Shown here: one piece after another, positions 8,854 through 17,339 of the stretch
Numbering within the stretch: position 1 is the stretch's first letter
Layout of the letters: each line of letters begins with the position of its first letter
Assembly (NCBI RefSeq): GCF_010500815.1
Contig: NZ_JAAAMG010000006.1
Span: 186,001 to 250,000, forward strand
DNA: 64,000 nucleotides
DNA from: Jiella pacifica
GTDB lineage: Bacteria; Pseudomonadota; Alphaproteobacteria; Rhizobiales; Rhizobiaceae
Direction: 5' to 3'
Made by a program: the position numbers and the translations under genes
Notes under the pieces: model-generated
What the model saw: the letters and a program-made list of their open reading frames with translations, nothing else
Told to the model about the DNA's origin: nothing
Databases searched by the model: none

Positions 8854-10112
8854 GGCCGGGCGAAGCGCTGAACCTGCAGCGGCGCCTCGGGGAAAGCCGC
8901 GTCGACGGCGGGGTTCCGCCCCCCCACCGGCCGGCCTTCGGCGACGATCGCGTCGACCAGCCGGCGGATGGTATCGACGCCGCCGAGAAGCTTGGGAATT
9001 GCCGCCGCCTGGGGCCGGCTCTGGGTCGGCAGCCCCCGAATCGCGTCCGCCATGATCGCGGCGTTCTCGACCTCGTCGTCGAGCAGCATGCGGGCAAGGC
9101 CGAGATCCTCGGCGCGCGAGGCCCGGATGAACTGTTCCAGCCGCGGATGCCGGCGCGGCACGATGACGGCCGGCTTGTCGAAGGAAAGGATCTCGCAGAA
9201 GGTGTTGTAGCCGCCCATGGCGACGAGACCCTCGGCCCGCTCGATCAAAGGTTCGATCGAGGCGGCGAAGGTGATGAGGTCGACGCTGTCGAGCTGTCTT
9301 CCCCGCGCCTGGAAATCCGCCGCGAAGGATGATTCCATGAAAGGACCGAGCACGATCTTCGCCCGCACCCCAATCGTCTCGTCGCTCTCATAGGCTCTCA
9401 GCACCCAGTCGACGAGCCGCGCGCCGTCGCCGCCCCCGCCGGTGGTCACCAGCACATAGGGCCGCTCGCCGATGCGGATCCGCTCCGGCAGTGCGCCGGA
9501 GGGCTCGTCCGCGCGGGGCAGGTAGCCGGTGAACACCGCGTGCTCGCGGACCCTGTTCGAGACGCCGATCCCCTCCAGCGGGTCGCAGATCTCCGGAAGA
9601 CCGTAGATCCAGACGTCATCATAGAGCTCTTCCACCGCCGCGAAGGCCCCCTTGCGATGCCATTCGTCGGCGAGCCGGGAAGGCTCGTCCATGATGTCGC
9701 GCAGGCCGAGGACGAGCCGGCAGCCGGTGGACTTGAGGAAGGCGAGGCTTTCACCGACCTCGCCGCGCATGCCGAGCGGCTCCTTGTCGACGAGGAAGAT
9801 GTCGGGATCGAAGATTTCGGCGGTCTTGGTGATGATCGCCGAGCGGATCTCGGTCAGATCCTCGATCGAAAGACCGGGGTTGGAGGGCGCATAGCTGTCG
9901 GCACCGAGCTTGACGACGCCGGGAACCCGGATGAAATCCACCTGCGGCGGGAAGCTGAAGGAGCCGACGACGGGCGATCCGGCGATGATCAGGATCGAGG
10001 TATCCGGCCGGTGGTCGACCAGCGCCTGGGCGATCACCCGCGACCGTCTCAGATGACCGAGCCCGAAAGTGTCGTGGCTGTAGATCAGGATGCGTGGAGA
10101 CCGAGACTGCAT
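8850..10112 (-). CDS. Glycosyltransferase, GT-B fold (COG4671 type)
   Basis: This 420-residue protein opens ILIYSHDTFGLGHLRRS after a short leader, the same GLGHLRR signature as the gene at 6539. Later motifs are VTTGGGGDGA and AMGGYNTFCEILSFDKPAVIVPR, the donor-binding half of MurG-like enzymes. The ATG at 10112 was chosen because AGGAG lies six bases upstream; a start eight codons earlier (10136) has no good ribosome-binding site. It is the first gene of the overlapping glycosyltransferase trio and is transcribed divergently from the nucleotidyl cyclase. It probably makes part of a surface polysaccharide or glycolipid together with the deacetylase and acetyltransferase genes at 13-14.7 kb. 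Confidence 0.86.
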   Translation of the reverse strand: MQSRSPRILIYSHDTFGLGHLRRSRVIAQALVDHRPDTSILIIAGSPVVGSFSFPPQVDFIRVPGVVKLGADSYAPSNPGLSIEDLTEIRSAIITKTAEIFDPDIFLVDKEPLGMRGEVGESLAFLKSTGCRLVLGLRDIMDEPSRLADEWHRKGAFAAVEELYDDVWIYGLPEICDPLEGIGVSNRVREHAVFTGYLPRADEPSGALPERIRIGERPYVLVTTGGGGDGARLVDWVLRAYESDETIGVRAKIVLGPFMESSFAADFQARGRQLDSVDLITFAASIEPLIERAEGLVAMGGYNTFCEILSFDKPAVIVPRRHPRLEQFIRASRAEDLGLARMLLDDEVENAAIMADAIRGLPTQSRPQAAAIPKLLGGVDTIRRLVDAIVAEGRPVGGRNPAVDAAFPEAPLQVQRFARP

Positions 10113-10466
10113 GGCGACTCCTGACGCAGCCTTCATTCAAGTCCATCGCCGACGCGGCGAGCTTGACTTCCCACCCACGCCGACGCGAAGCGCTCGCCTT
10201 CGAATGCCGCATCGGGATCTTCCCGGCGCATTTCGGCCAAACCCGCTCCGATCGCCTTACTATTGCGTCACCCTTCGGCGATCAAGCGAGGCGTGCGCAA
10301 TAGCGGCGAGTTTGACGGAGGCCGGCCAGGATGGCGGGTGCAACGTCGTGCGAGTGTTTCCGAAGCGTCACACACAGTTGACTTCGCCGAGCCGTTGCGC
10401 GGCTGTCGAATTCGACGAAAAGCCATCGGCACCTGCCTATCGAGCCGGTGGAGTCAGGAAGGCAAA
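10113..10466. promoter_or_regulatory. Divergent promoter region between glycosyltransferases and cyclase
   Basis: This 354-base non-coding stretch separates two divergent genes and must hold both promoters. I found no confident sigma-70 boxes, CRP-type palindrome or terminator in it. Short open frames cross it, but they lack ribosome-binding sites and convincing composition. Confidence 0.5.
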
Positions 10467-11795
10467 ATGCTGAACGGTCTCTTCGTGCCGCGCCCAACCG
10501 GCGCCATGCCGCCGCGCATCCTCGCCGATATCGTGCGCTTCGACGCGGACAGCGAAAGGCTGACCGGCTGGGTGCAGTTCGCCGTCGCCGCCTTCATTCT
10601 CGGCCTCTATCTGGTCGCCCCGAGGCCGGTCGATTCCATGTCGCACAGCCTCGTGCCGCTCGGCCTCGGCATCTATCTCGGCCTGACGCTGCTGCGCCTC
10701 TACCTCTCCTATCGCGCCTCGCTGCCGAAGCTCTTCCTGTTCGCCTCGCTTCTGGCCGACGTGGCGCTGCTCTATGCCCTGATCTGGTCGTTCCATCTGC
10801 AATACGAGCAATCGCAAGCCTTCTCCCTGAAAGCACCGACAGTCCTCTACGTCTTCATTTTCATCGCGCTGAGGGCGCTGCGCTTCGATCCGATCTGGGT
10901 GCTTCTCACCGGCCTTGTCGCGGCGCTCGGCTGGGTTCTGCTGGTCATTCACGCCATCGCCGAGGATGGGACCGACGCGATCACCCGCAGCTTCGTCGAC
11001 TATATCGACGGCACGCGGATCCTGATCGGCGCCGAGGTCGACAAGATCGTCGTCATGGTGGCGGTCTCGGCGATCCTCGCCATCGCCGTCGCGAGAGCCC
11101 AGAAGCTCGTCCTCCGGACGGCGCGCGAACAGGTCGAGCGGGCCGAGATCCGCCGCTTCCTGCCGGCGCCGGTCGAGGCGGCGATCACGAGCTCTGAGGA
11201 CGCCATCGTCGCCGGCGAGGGCATCGAGCGCAGCGCCGCGATCATCGTCCTCGACATCCGCGGCTTCTCCGCCTTCGCCGCCGGGCGCGATCCGAAGGCG
11301 GTGGTGGCGACGCTGGTCTCCCTCCACGCCATCGTCGTCCCGATCGTCGAGAAGCATGGCGGCATGATCGACAAATATCTCGGCGACGGCATGCTGGCGA
11401 CTTTCGGCGCGGCGCATGAAAGCGAGACGCCGGCCGCAGATGCGCTGGCCGCGCTCTGCGAGATCGTCGAGGCGACGAAGGGCTGGAGCGAGGACAATGC
11501 CGATGGATCCGGCCTCAGCCTGGCGCTCAACGGCGCGGCGACCGCCGGCCGGGTCATCTTCGCCGCCCTCGGCGATGCCGCGCGGCTCGAATATACGGTG
11601 ATCGGCGAGGCGGTGAACCTCGCCGCCAAGCTGGAAAAGCACAACAAGGCCGAGGGGACGATGGCCCTGACCACGGCGCGGACGCTCGAGGCCGCCATCA
11701 TCCAAGGCTACCGCCCCCCGCGGTCGTTTGCCCACCTGACCGACCGGCGGGTGGCCGGTGCCGGCGAACCGCTGGGGCTGGTGGTGGTGGCGTGA
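10467..11795 (+). CDS. Membrane-bound class III adenylate/guanylate cyclase
   Basis: The protein has 442 residues. The N-terminal half holds about six hydrophobic segments (roughly residues 33-50, 55-80, 83-102, 113-133, 140-160 and 190-212). The C-terminal half is a class III cyclase domain making cAMP or cGMP from the NTP. Metal-binding aspartates are D263 (VLDIRGF) and D307 (LGDGML). Lys303 and Thr377 occupy the purine-specifying positions, a pair typical of class IIIb adenylate cyclases, so ATP is the likelier substrate. The transition-state Asn384 is present, but the Arg usually four residues on is Lys388. The start was chosen for AGGAAGG eight bases upstream. It is divergent from the glycan genes and probably serves the cNMP-binding protein encoded at 1007-1477. 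Confidence 0.87.
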   Translation: MLNGLFVPRPTGAMPPRILADIVRFDADSERLTGWVQFAVAAFILGLYLVAPRPVDSMSHSLVPLGLGIYLGLTLLRLYLSYRASLPKLFLFASLLADVALLYALIWSFHLQYEQSQAFSLKAPTVLYVFIFIALRALRFDPIWVLLTGLVAALGWVLLVIHAIAEDGTDAITRSFVDYIDGTRILIGAEVDKIVVMVAVSAILAIAVARAQKLVLRTAREQVERAEIRRFLPAPVEAAITSSEDAIVAGEGIERSAAIIVLDIRGFSAFAAGRDPKAVVATLVSLHAIVVPIVEKHGGMIDKYLGDGMLATFGAAHESETPAADALAALCEIVEATKGWSEDNADGSGLSLALNGAATAGRVIFAALGDAARLEYTVIGEAVNLAAKLEKHNKAEGTMALTTARTLEAAIIQGYRPPRSFAHLTDRRVAGAGEPLGLVVVA

Positions 11796-13063
11796 GGAGC
11801 AGCCATTCTGGCTTAAACTGGTGATACGCTTTATCGTTGCGATGAATTGCTTTTTGCAAGCCGGGAATCTAACTCCGAAGATAGCTAGAGACTTAATGTT
11901 TTTAATTGAACATAGGCTGCACCCTGTATGACAGTTGAATACGGGTACGTTGCGTACATTGACGAAGCGGGCGACGACGGCCTTCGAGCCGTCAAGCCTC
12001 GTACGGTTCCGGGGTCGAGCGAATGGCTTATTCTGAGCGCCACCGTGATCCGCGCCACCAATCAGGCACATACCAAAGATTGGATTGAAAATCTTCGCGG
12101 AAGATTGCGCGTTCGGCAGGCAAAAACAATACATTTTCACAAACTTCGCGCTGATAAAAAACTCTTAGCATGTGAATATCTCGCAAAATTGCCCGCAAGA
12201 TATTTTATCGTAGCCTCCAATAAAAAGAATATTGAAGGTTATACAAATCCAGATGCTTCTAAAATTCCTTCGCAGTGCTGGTTTTATTGCTGGATGACAC
12301 GTGTACTTTTGGAGCGCGTGACTCATTATGTTGCGGCGCGCTCGCTTGTTGATTTTGGTGAATCAAAATTTCTGCGATTGGAATACAGCGAAAGAGGGGG
12401 ACTACGATACTCCCAGATGCACGCGTACTATGAGTGGCTTAAAATGAAGCGAAGCAGGCCGTTCCTGCCATGGGGCCAGATTGACTGGAGCGTTATGCAT
12501 CGGGACTTGTTTTTCGTGTATCCTCACTGGGATCGCGAAGGGCTGCAATTAGCAGATGTTGTAGCAAGTGCGTTCTTTAAGTCATGTGACAAGCACGATA
12601 CTGGCTCTTGTGACCCAACTTTCGCGAAAGCGCTCCTACCTCGCATGGCCAAAGATAGGTCACGCAGCCAAATATCGGGATATGGAGTGAAATTATTACC
12701 GAGCCTATCAAAAGCGTCGCTCGATCAAGATCAACAAGCCATTTTTCGCTTCTACGGATATCCCGAACAGTGGTGGGACCCAGCGGCGTTTTCCAAATGA
12801 GCGAATAGCTCAGCACTCTTGCCAAGCGTCTCATCTGGCGAGGCAGGGTTCATCTCTACCCACCCCTACCAACTGGCGTCACCACCAAACGCACCATAGC
12901 ATGAGACCTGGAAAAACGAAAGAGATTCAATGACATGTTCAACCCATTGAAACGACTCTTCAATCAGACATTCTGTCAAATTTTGCCGTTTATCTCCTTG
13001 CTAGTGTGACGCAAAATCATCGCAGCGAACGGAAAGGCTACTGGAGATCGGAGCTTCTGAACC
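11796..13063. other. Low-G+C inserted segment (likely horizontally acquired)
   Basis: Composition drops abruptly after the cyclase stop and recovers at the GNAT gene. For example, 12121-12180 has 19 G+C in 60 bases, whereas flanking genes are visibly GC-rich at third positions. The only substantial gene is the DUF3800 protein at 11928-12800. The flanks (132 bases before, 263 after) are also AT-rich and show no integrase, insertion sequence, tRNA or obvious direct repeats. The segment separates the deacetylase/GNAT pair from the glycosyltransferase operon, consistent with insertion into a once-continuous locus. Confidence 0.6.
11928..12800 (+). CDS. DUF3800 domain-containing protein
   Basis: This 290-residue protein begins VAYIDEAGDDG, the N-terminal acidic signature of DUF3800 (canonical YIDESGD), a predicted RNase H-like nuclease fold. 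It continues with a conserved-looking IHFHKLRADKK near residue 64 and ends with LQLADVVASAFFK, whose late Asp is characteristic of the family. The biochemical role of DUF3800 is not established; members often occur in mobile or defence-associated contexts. Codon use is AT-rich (many AAA, ATT, TTA) and unlike all neighbours, indicating transfer. The ATG at 11928 has no strong Shine-Dalgarno sequence. No partner gene is visible, so if it acts in defence it does so alone or with genes elsewhere. Confidence 0.8.
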   Translation: MTVEYGYVAYIDEAGDDGLRAVKPRTVPGSSEWLILSATVIRATNQAHTKDWIENLRGRLRVRQAKTIHFHKLRADKKLLACEYLAKLPARYFIVASNKKNIEGYTNPDASKIPSQCWFYCWMTRVLLERVTHYVAARSLVDFGESKFLRLEYSERGGLRYSQMHAYYEWLKMKRSRPFLPWGQIDWSVMHRDLFFVYPHWDREGLQLADVVASAFFKSCDKHDTGSCDPTFAKALLPRMAKDRSRSQISGYGVKLLPSLSKASLDQDQQAIFRFYGYPEQWWDPAAFSK

Positions 13064-13924
13064 TCAAGGCAGCTTCTGATCGAGCAGCAGCACCTCCGAA
13101 TAGAGATGCCCGACATCCCGCGCCGCGACGTCGATGGAGCGGTACCAGCGTGGCAGCGGGATCGTTTCGACCGTGCCAGGATCGTCGCCCGCGTTCATCA
13201 TCCGCCGGTCGATGGAAAGCACCGCCGTCTCGCCGACGCAGACGAGAGAGGCGATCGCCGCCGCATGCGCCGAAAGAAAGTCGTAGGCGGAGGCATGCAG
13301 CACGTCGTGATAGGCGACGCCCGCGCCCTTCAGCTTGCGCTGCCAGACCAACCAGGTGCCCTGCCCGGTGCCGCTTTCGACAAAGGCGTGGTGGATGTCG
13401 AGGCCGTGATGGTCGTCGAGCATCCGGCGCTCCTCCGCCGTCAGCCGCTCGCGGATCTCGGCCGGATCGCGGATCGGCCGCAATCCCTCCTCCGTCTCGC
13501 CCGGCCGGAACAGGCTGCGGGCGTCGTCGAGGATGGCAAAGCCCAATGCCCGGATCTTGCGCCCCGTCGCCCGCCGCGCCGTCATCGTCTGATAGGTGAC
13601 GCCGGGCTTCGCCATGCCTGACCGGAGCAGTTCGTCGCCGATCCCCGTGCCGCGATAGGCCGCCGCCAGATACCAGGAGGAGAGGTCGCAGAAGCGGCGG
13701 GGCCCGAGCGACGTCGGGCGGTCCGAATAGATCGTCCCCATGAAGCCGACGACCGCGCCTTCGTCCTCCACCAGCCAGCCGCGCTCGACCTCGGGCGGCC
13801 GGAAGGGATAGTCGAGGAGGATGCGCCACGTGTCGGCCGGGATGCGGGCGTTCATCCGCTGGTGCAGGAAGGCTGCGACGGCGCCGACATCCGCCTCTCC
13901 GGCCGGCCGCACCCGCGCCGTCAT
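13064..13924 (-). CDS. GNAT-family N-acetyltransferase
   Basis: This 286-residue protein starts MTARVRPAGEADVGAVAAFL, a GNAT beta1-alpha1 start. It carries the acetyl-CoA pyrophosphate loop AYRGTGIGDELL near residues 94-105, matching (R/Q)xxGxG/A. The remaining 170 residues form a second domain I do not recognise. It probably transfers an acyl group from acyl-CoA to an amine, and in this setting an amino sugar is a natural guess. Only one base separates it from the preceding polysaccharide deacetylase gene, so the pair is co-transcribed; N-deacetylation followed by re-acylation of a glycan would be consistent. The gene ends next to the low-G+C segment. Confidence 0.82.
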   Translation of the reverse strand: MTARVRPAGEADVGAVAAFLHQRMNARIPADTWRILLDYPFRPPEVERGWLVEDEGAVVGFMGTIYSDRPTSLGPRRFCDLSSWYLAAAYRGTGIGDELLRSGMAKPGVTYQTMTARRATGRKIRALGFAILDDARSLFRPGETEEGLRPIRDPAEIRERLTAEERRMLDDHHGLDIHHAFVESGTGQGTWLVWQRKLKGAGVAYHDVLHASAYDFLSAHAAAIASLVCVGETAVLSIDRRMMNAGDDPGTVETIPLPRWYRSIDVAARDVGHLYSEVLLLDQKLP

Positions 13925-13925
13925 C

Positions 13926-14750
13926 TCAGCGGACCGGCGTTTCGGCGAGGAGCGTCGTGATCGGCAGGAAGCGGATCGCCGGATGCGAGCCGAGCCGGCC
14001 GAGCAGTCGCTCGAGGAACGACCACGTCGCCTCGTCGTGGGCGAGATGGTGGGTGAGGATGCCGAAGGGCTCGGCCGGATCGGTGCGGCCGAGCCGCCGG
14101 TCCTCCAGCCGTTCGGCGAACAGCCGGATCAGCTTCTCCGCGCCCGCAAAGGCCGGCCCCTCTTTCCAGGTCAGAAGGTCGAGATGGGCGTTGATGACGG
14201 CGCAGCGCGGCGGCAGGACGAGCGGCGCGTCTTCCGTCGAGCCCTCGCCGCCCTTGCCCCCATCCCCCTGGCCCTCGAAGTGCCGCGGGCCAAAGCTCGA
14301 CAGGCCGAAATAGCCCTGCTGCTGCAGACCGGCGGCGACCGCCGGGTCGATCCGGTTCCACGGCGGAACGAGGATCGGCAAAAAGCTCGCGCCGAACTCG
14401 CGCATCAGCATGCGCATGCCCTCGCCGAGTTCGGCCAGCACCGCCTTCGCCGGCCTGTCGCCGCCGCATTCGACGGCTCGCTTGCCGGCGCCCGCGTGGT
14501 TCACATGGGCAAAGCCGTGCTGCAGCACGGTGACGCCGGGTGCCGACAGGGCGCCGACGAGGCCGGGCTCCATCCTCGCCGGTACGGCGGCGATCGCCAG
14601 CGGCAGGCGGTGGCGCCGCGCCATGGCGACGAGCCGCGTCAGTTCCGGCGTCGCCGTCGCCGCGTCGTCGTCCCGCCACCACAGCGGCACGGCGCGGCCC
14701 TCGGCCGTCCATCGATCCAGTTCCTGGTCGAGTTGGTCGAATGTCTGCAT
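13926..14750 (-). CDS. Polysaccharide deacetylase family protein (NodB-like)
   Basis: The 274-residue protein has LWWRDDDAA at residues 23-31, where the Asp pair corresponds to the catalytic base and metal ligand of NodB/CE4 enzymes. Late in the protein ILTHHLAHDE supplies the His motif, and VPPWNRIDP resembles the motif that lines the active site. It should remove N-acetyl (or O-acetyl) groups from a polysaccharide or lipid-linked sugar. No convincing signal peptide is present, so a cytoplasmic or precursor-level substrate is possible. It is the first gene of a two-gene unit with the GNAT transferase and probably belongs functionally with the glycosyltransferase genes at 6.5-10.1 kb. Confidence 0.83.
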   Translation of the reverse strand: MQTFDQLDQELDRWTAEGRAVPLWWRDDDAATATPELTRLVAMARRHRLPLAIAAVPARMEPGLVGALSAPGVTVLQHGFAHVNHAGAGKRAVECGGDRPAKAVLAELGEGMRMLMREFGASFLPILVPPWNRIDPAVAAGLQQQGYFGLSSFGPRHFEGQGDGGKGGEGSTEDAPLVLPPRCAVINAHLDLLTWKEGPAFAGAEKLIRLFAERLEDRRLGRTDPAEPFGILTHHLAHDEATWSFLERLLGRLGSHPAIRFLPITTLLAETPVR

Positions 14751-15613
14751 CGTCCCGATCCCGTCGCCTCAAAAACCGCGCCGAAGGTTCCAGCTCCCGG
14801 TCCATCCCGTTCGCGGCTCCTCGCGCCGCGCGAATCGCTCAGGCGCTTCCATTAGCAGACCATCCGATGCCGCAGGTCGACGCGAAAGCCAACCGAGGTC
14901 GCCGACGGCACGTTCCAGCGAGATCTCCAAGGCGTCCCGCCCTGGCGGCGCCTCGGCGATCTCGTTTCGCAAGCTCTCACGATCCTGGATGTCGTCATGG
15001 AATCGCTCAGCCCATCCTTTTCCGCGCTCTCGGCGGCCCGTCCGGCAGAGCCGGCCCCGCGCCGTCGCGACGGTCGCCTGTCGCGGTTGTCCGGCCTCGT
15101 CGACCTCGCCCGCCGGGCGACACGTGCCCGGCTGCAGCCGGCCGAGACGATGAGCACCCGGCTTCGCGCCGATCTCGGCCTCGGTCCGACGCTCGAATTC
15201 GAGCGGCCGACGCGCACGGCCGAGCATGAACGGCAGCAGGCCGCCATGGCAAGCCGTTTTGCGTCCCGCCGCTCATAGGACATCTGCGTGCATCCTGCGG
15301 TCCCTCGGCAAGTATCTGATCTGCCGAGACTTTCGGATTTGAAGTCGGCTTCTGAGCGGATCTGGCGAAAGTCGAGTTCTATCCTGACGGGTCGCTTGCC
15401 GCCGACTGTCGCCGCGCCGCGGGGCCTGAAGGGTGGTGGACGTTCCCCTGCGTTCGTGGACGGAACCCTTGCCGGAAGATCACGCCGAATTTCCCGTTCG
15501 CATTTGCTGGCTCAGTATCTTACCCTCGGGTATGATAGTCAGACGACGATGCTTTGCCGGCCAACGACCCGTTGCCTACGACGCCGTGAACGCTCAAGAC
15601 GATCGACGAAGCC
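14751..15613. other. Long region between divergent deacetylase and sensor hybrid genes
   Basis: These 863 bases separate two divergent genes. Part of it (about 14856-15278) has coding-like composition on both strands and is listed separately as a doubtful gene. The last 330 bases, ending at the hybrid sensor start, are less GC-rich and presumably contain its promoter. No terminator or repeat was identified. Confidence 0.5.
14997..15278 (+). CDS. Hypothetical small protein (strand uncertain)
   Basis: This is a 93-codon frame rich in Arg and Ala, with about 80% G+C at third positions and a charged C-terminus (HERQQAAMASRFASRRS). The same frame stays open upstream to a TAG at 14853, reading plausibly as protein (LGDLVSQALTILDVV) but without a standard start, so the true start may lie upstream of 14997. 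An overlapping minus-strand frame (14769-15227) has similar statistics, so the coding strand cannot be settled by eye. No family is recognised and there is no clear ribosome-binding site. Confidence 0.28.
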   Translation: MESLSPSFSALSAARPAEPAPRRRDGRLSRLSGLVDLARRATRARLQPAETMSTRLRADLGLGPTLEFERPTRTAEHERQQAAMASRFASRRS

Positions 15614-17335
15614 ATGCCGAGTGATTTTCTGGAATTTGCCGAACCCGAGGCGGATCGCGCCGAACCGGGCCACAAGACCGGCTGGAAACTCGCGGTGATC
15701 GACGACGACGAGGCCGTGCACGAGGGGACGCGGTTCGCGCTGCGCCACTTCGCCATCAACGGCTACGGTCTCGAACTGATCGGCGCCCATTCCGCCGCGG
15801 ACGGGCTCGAACTCCTGAGAGCCAATCCCGACACTGCCGTCGTTCTTCTCGACGTCGTCATGGAGACCGAGGACGCCGGGCTGAAGCTCGCCAAGGCGAT
15901 CCGCGAGGAGCTGAACAACGAGCTCATCCGCATCATCCTGAGAACCGGCCAGCCGGGCCAGGCGCCCGAGCGCCAGGTCGTCGTCGACTACGACATCAAC
16001 GACTACAAGGCCAAGACCGAGCTGACCGCCGACAAGCTGTTCACCACTCTGACGGCGGCGTTCCGCAGCTACGACCATCTGAAGCGCCTCGACGACACCC
16101 GGATCGGCCTCGAGATGATCGTCGGCGCCTCCGCGTCGCTGTTCGACGACCGCTCGCTGAAGACGCTGGCCCAGGGGGTCCTGATCCAGATCTCCGCGCT
16201 TCTGGAGATCGAGACCGACGGCATCCTGATCATGCGTGAGACGAACGGCGCCAATCCGCTGGTACTGGCCGGTCTCGGCAAGTTCGAAGCCGACGGCGAG
16301 AACGGCATCGACCGGAGCGGATTGTTCGCGACGGCCGCCGCTGCCGGCCGGCCGGTGCGCAGCGACGGGCTGGTCTGCCTGTTCGTCAAGACCGGCAGCG
16401 GGGCGGAGATCCTGGTGGCGCTGGCGACGGAGGACGATCTCACCGAGACCCAGGCCTCCCTCGTCTCGGTGTTTTCCGCCAAGCTCGCCATCGCCTTCGA
16501 CAATGCCCGGCTCTACGACGAACTGCGCCTCGCCAACGAGGAGCTGGAGGAACGGGTCGCGCGGCGGACGCAGGAGCTCGCCGGCGCCAACGAGCGGCTG
16601 GAGGCGCAAGGGGCGCTGTTGAAGCGCGTCAACGCCTTCAAGAACGAGATCCTCGGCACCATCGCCCACGACCTGAAGAACCCGATCGCGGTCATTCTCG
16701 GACGCAGCGAGATGATGGCGACCCTCACTGAAAGCCTCGAGGAGCCGCTCCGCGAGCGCTTCGCCAAGCAGGTCGGCCACATCCGCGCCTCCGCCGAGCG
16801 GATGACCCGGATCGTCGACATGTCGATCGCCGACGCCCTCGCCGACGCCCTCGACATCTCGGTGGAGCGGCGCCCCGTCGATCTCGCGGCGATCGTCGCG
16901 GCCACCGCCGAACTCAGCCGCATGCTCGCCGAAAGGAAGGAGCAGCGGCTCGCCGTCTTCGCCGACGGTCCCCTCGACGTCGAGGGCGATCCGGACCGGC
17001 TGGCCGAAGCGATCGACAATCTCGTCAGCAACGCCCTGAAGTACACGCCCCTCGGCGGCGAGATCAGGATCGAGGCGGCGCGCCTCGATGGTCAGGCGCG
17101 GGTGACGGTTTCCGACTCCGGCCCCGGCCTAAACGCCCAGGATACGGCTCGCCTGTTCGGGCGTTTTCAGCGGCTTTCGGCCCAGCCGACGGCCGGCGAA
17201 AGCTCGACCGGCCTCGGGCTGTCGATCGTTGCGAAGATCGTCGAGCTGCACCAGGGCGAAATCGTCGTCGAGGAGAAGGGTCCGCTCGGAGGCGCTTCCT
17301 TCTCGATCCTGATCCCGCTGTTGGAGACGCGCTAG
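15614..17335 (+). CDS. Hybrid signalling protein: receiver, DUF3369/GAF-like sensor, histidine kinase
   Basis: The protein has 573 residues. It opens with a receiver domain (acidic pair IDDDE near 33, phospho-acceptor Asp80 in VLLDVVMETE, Lys pocket DYKAKTE). A DUF3369-type sensory domain follows at about 170-300, then a coiled coil (ANEELEERVARRTQELAGANERL is its core, near 310-335). Next come a dimerisation helix with His352 in IAHDLKNPI and an HATPase domain with N-box DNLVSNALKYTP, G1 DSGPGL and G2 STGLGLSI. No membrane segments are seen, so it is cytoplasmic. With the receiver first, its kinase is probably controlled by phosphorylation from another histidine kinase. The OmpR-type regulator starts five bases after its stop and is the likely target. 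Confidence 0.92.
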   Translation: MPSDFLEFAEPEADRAEPGHKTGWKLAVIDDDEAVHEGTRFALRHFAINGYGLELIGAHSAADGLELLRANPDTAVVLLDVVMETEDAGLKLAKAIREELNNELIRIILRTGQPGQAPERQVVVDYDINDYKAKTELTADKLFTTLTAAFRSYDHLKRLDDTRIGLEMIVGASASLFDDRSLKTLAQGVLIQISALLEIETDGILIMRETNGANPLVLAGLGKFEADGENGIDRSGLFATAAAAGRPVRSDGLVCLFVKTGSGAEILVALATEDDLTETQASLVSVFSAKLAIAFDNARLYDELRLANEELEERVARRTQELAGANERLEAQGALLKRVNAFKNEILGTIAHDLKNPIAVILGRSEMMATLTESLEEPLRERFAKQVGHIRASAERMTRIVDMSIADALADALDISVERRPVDLAAIVAATAELSRMLAERKEQRLAVFADGPLDVEGDPDRLAEAIDNLVSNALKYTPLGGEIRIEAARLDGQARVTVSDSGPGLNAQDTARLFGRFQRLSAQPTAGESSTGLGLSIVAKIVELHQGEIVVEEKGPLGGASFSILIPLLETR

Positions 17336-17339
17336 AGTG

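Noticed and set aside
12935-13009. 24-codon frame MFNPLKRLFNQTF... in the low-G+C segment
   Set aside because: Too short, with only a weak purine-rich stretch before the ATG and no homologue recognised; chance frames are common in AT-rich DNA.
14769-15227. 152-codon minus-strand frame ending before the deacetylase gene
   Set aside because: Composition is coding-like on both strands, but it has no recognisable motif or good ribosome-binding site and ends 18 bases before the deacetylase; the plus-strand alternative is kept at low confidence.
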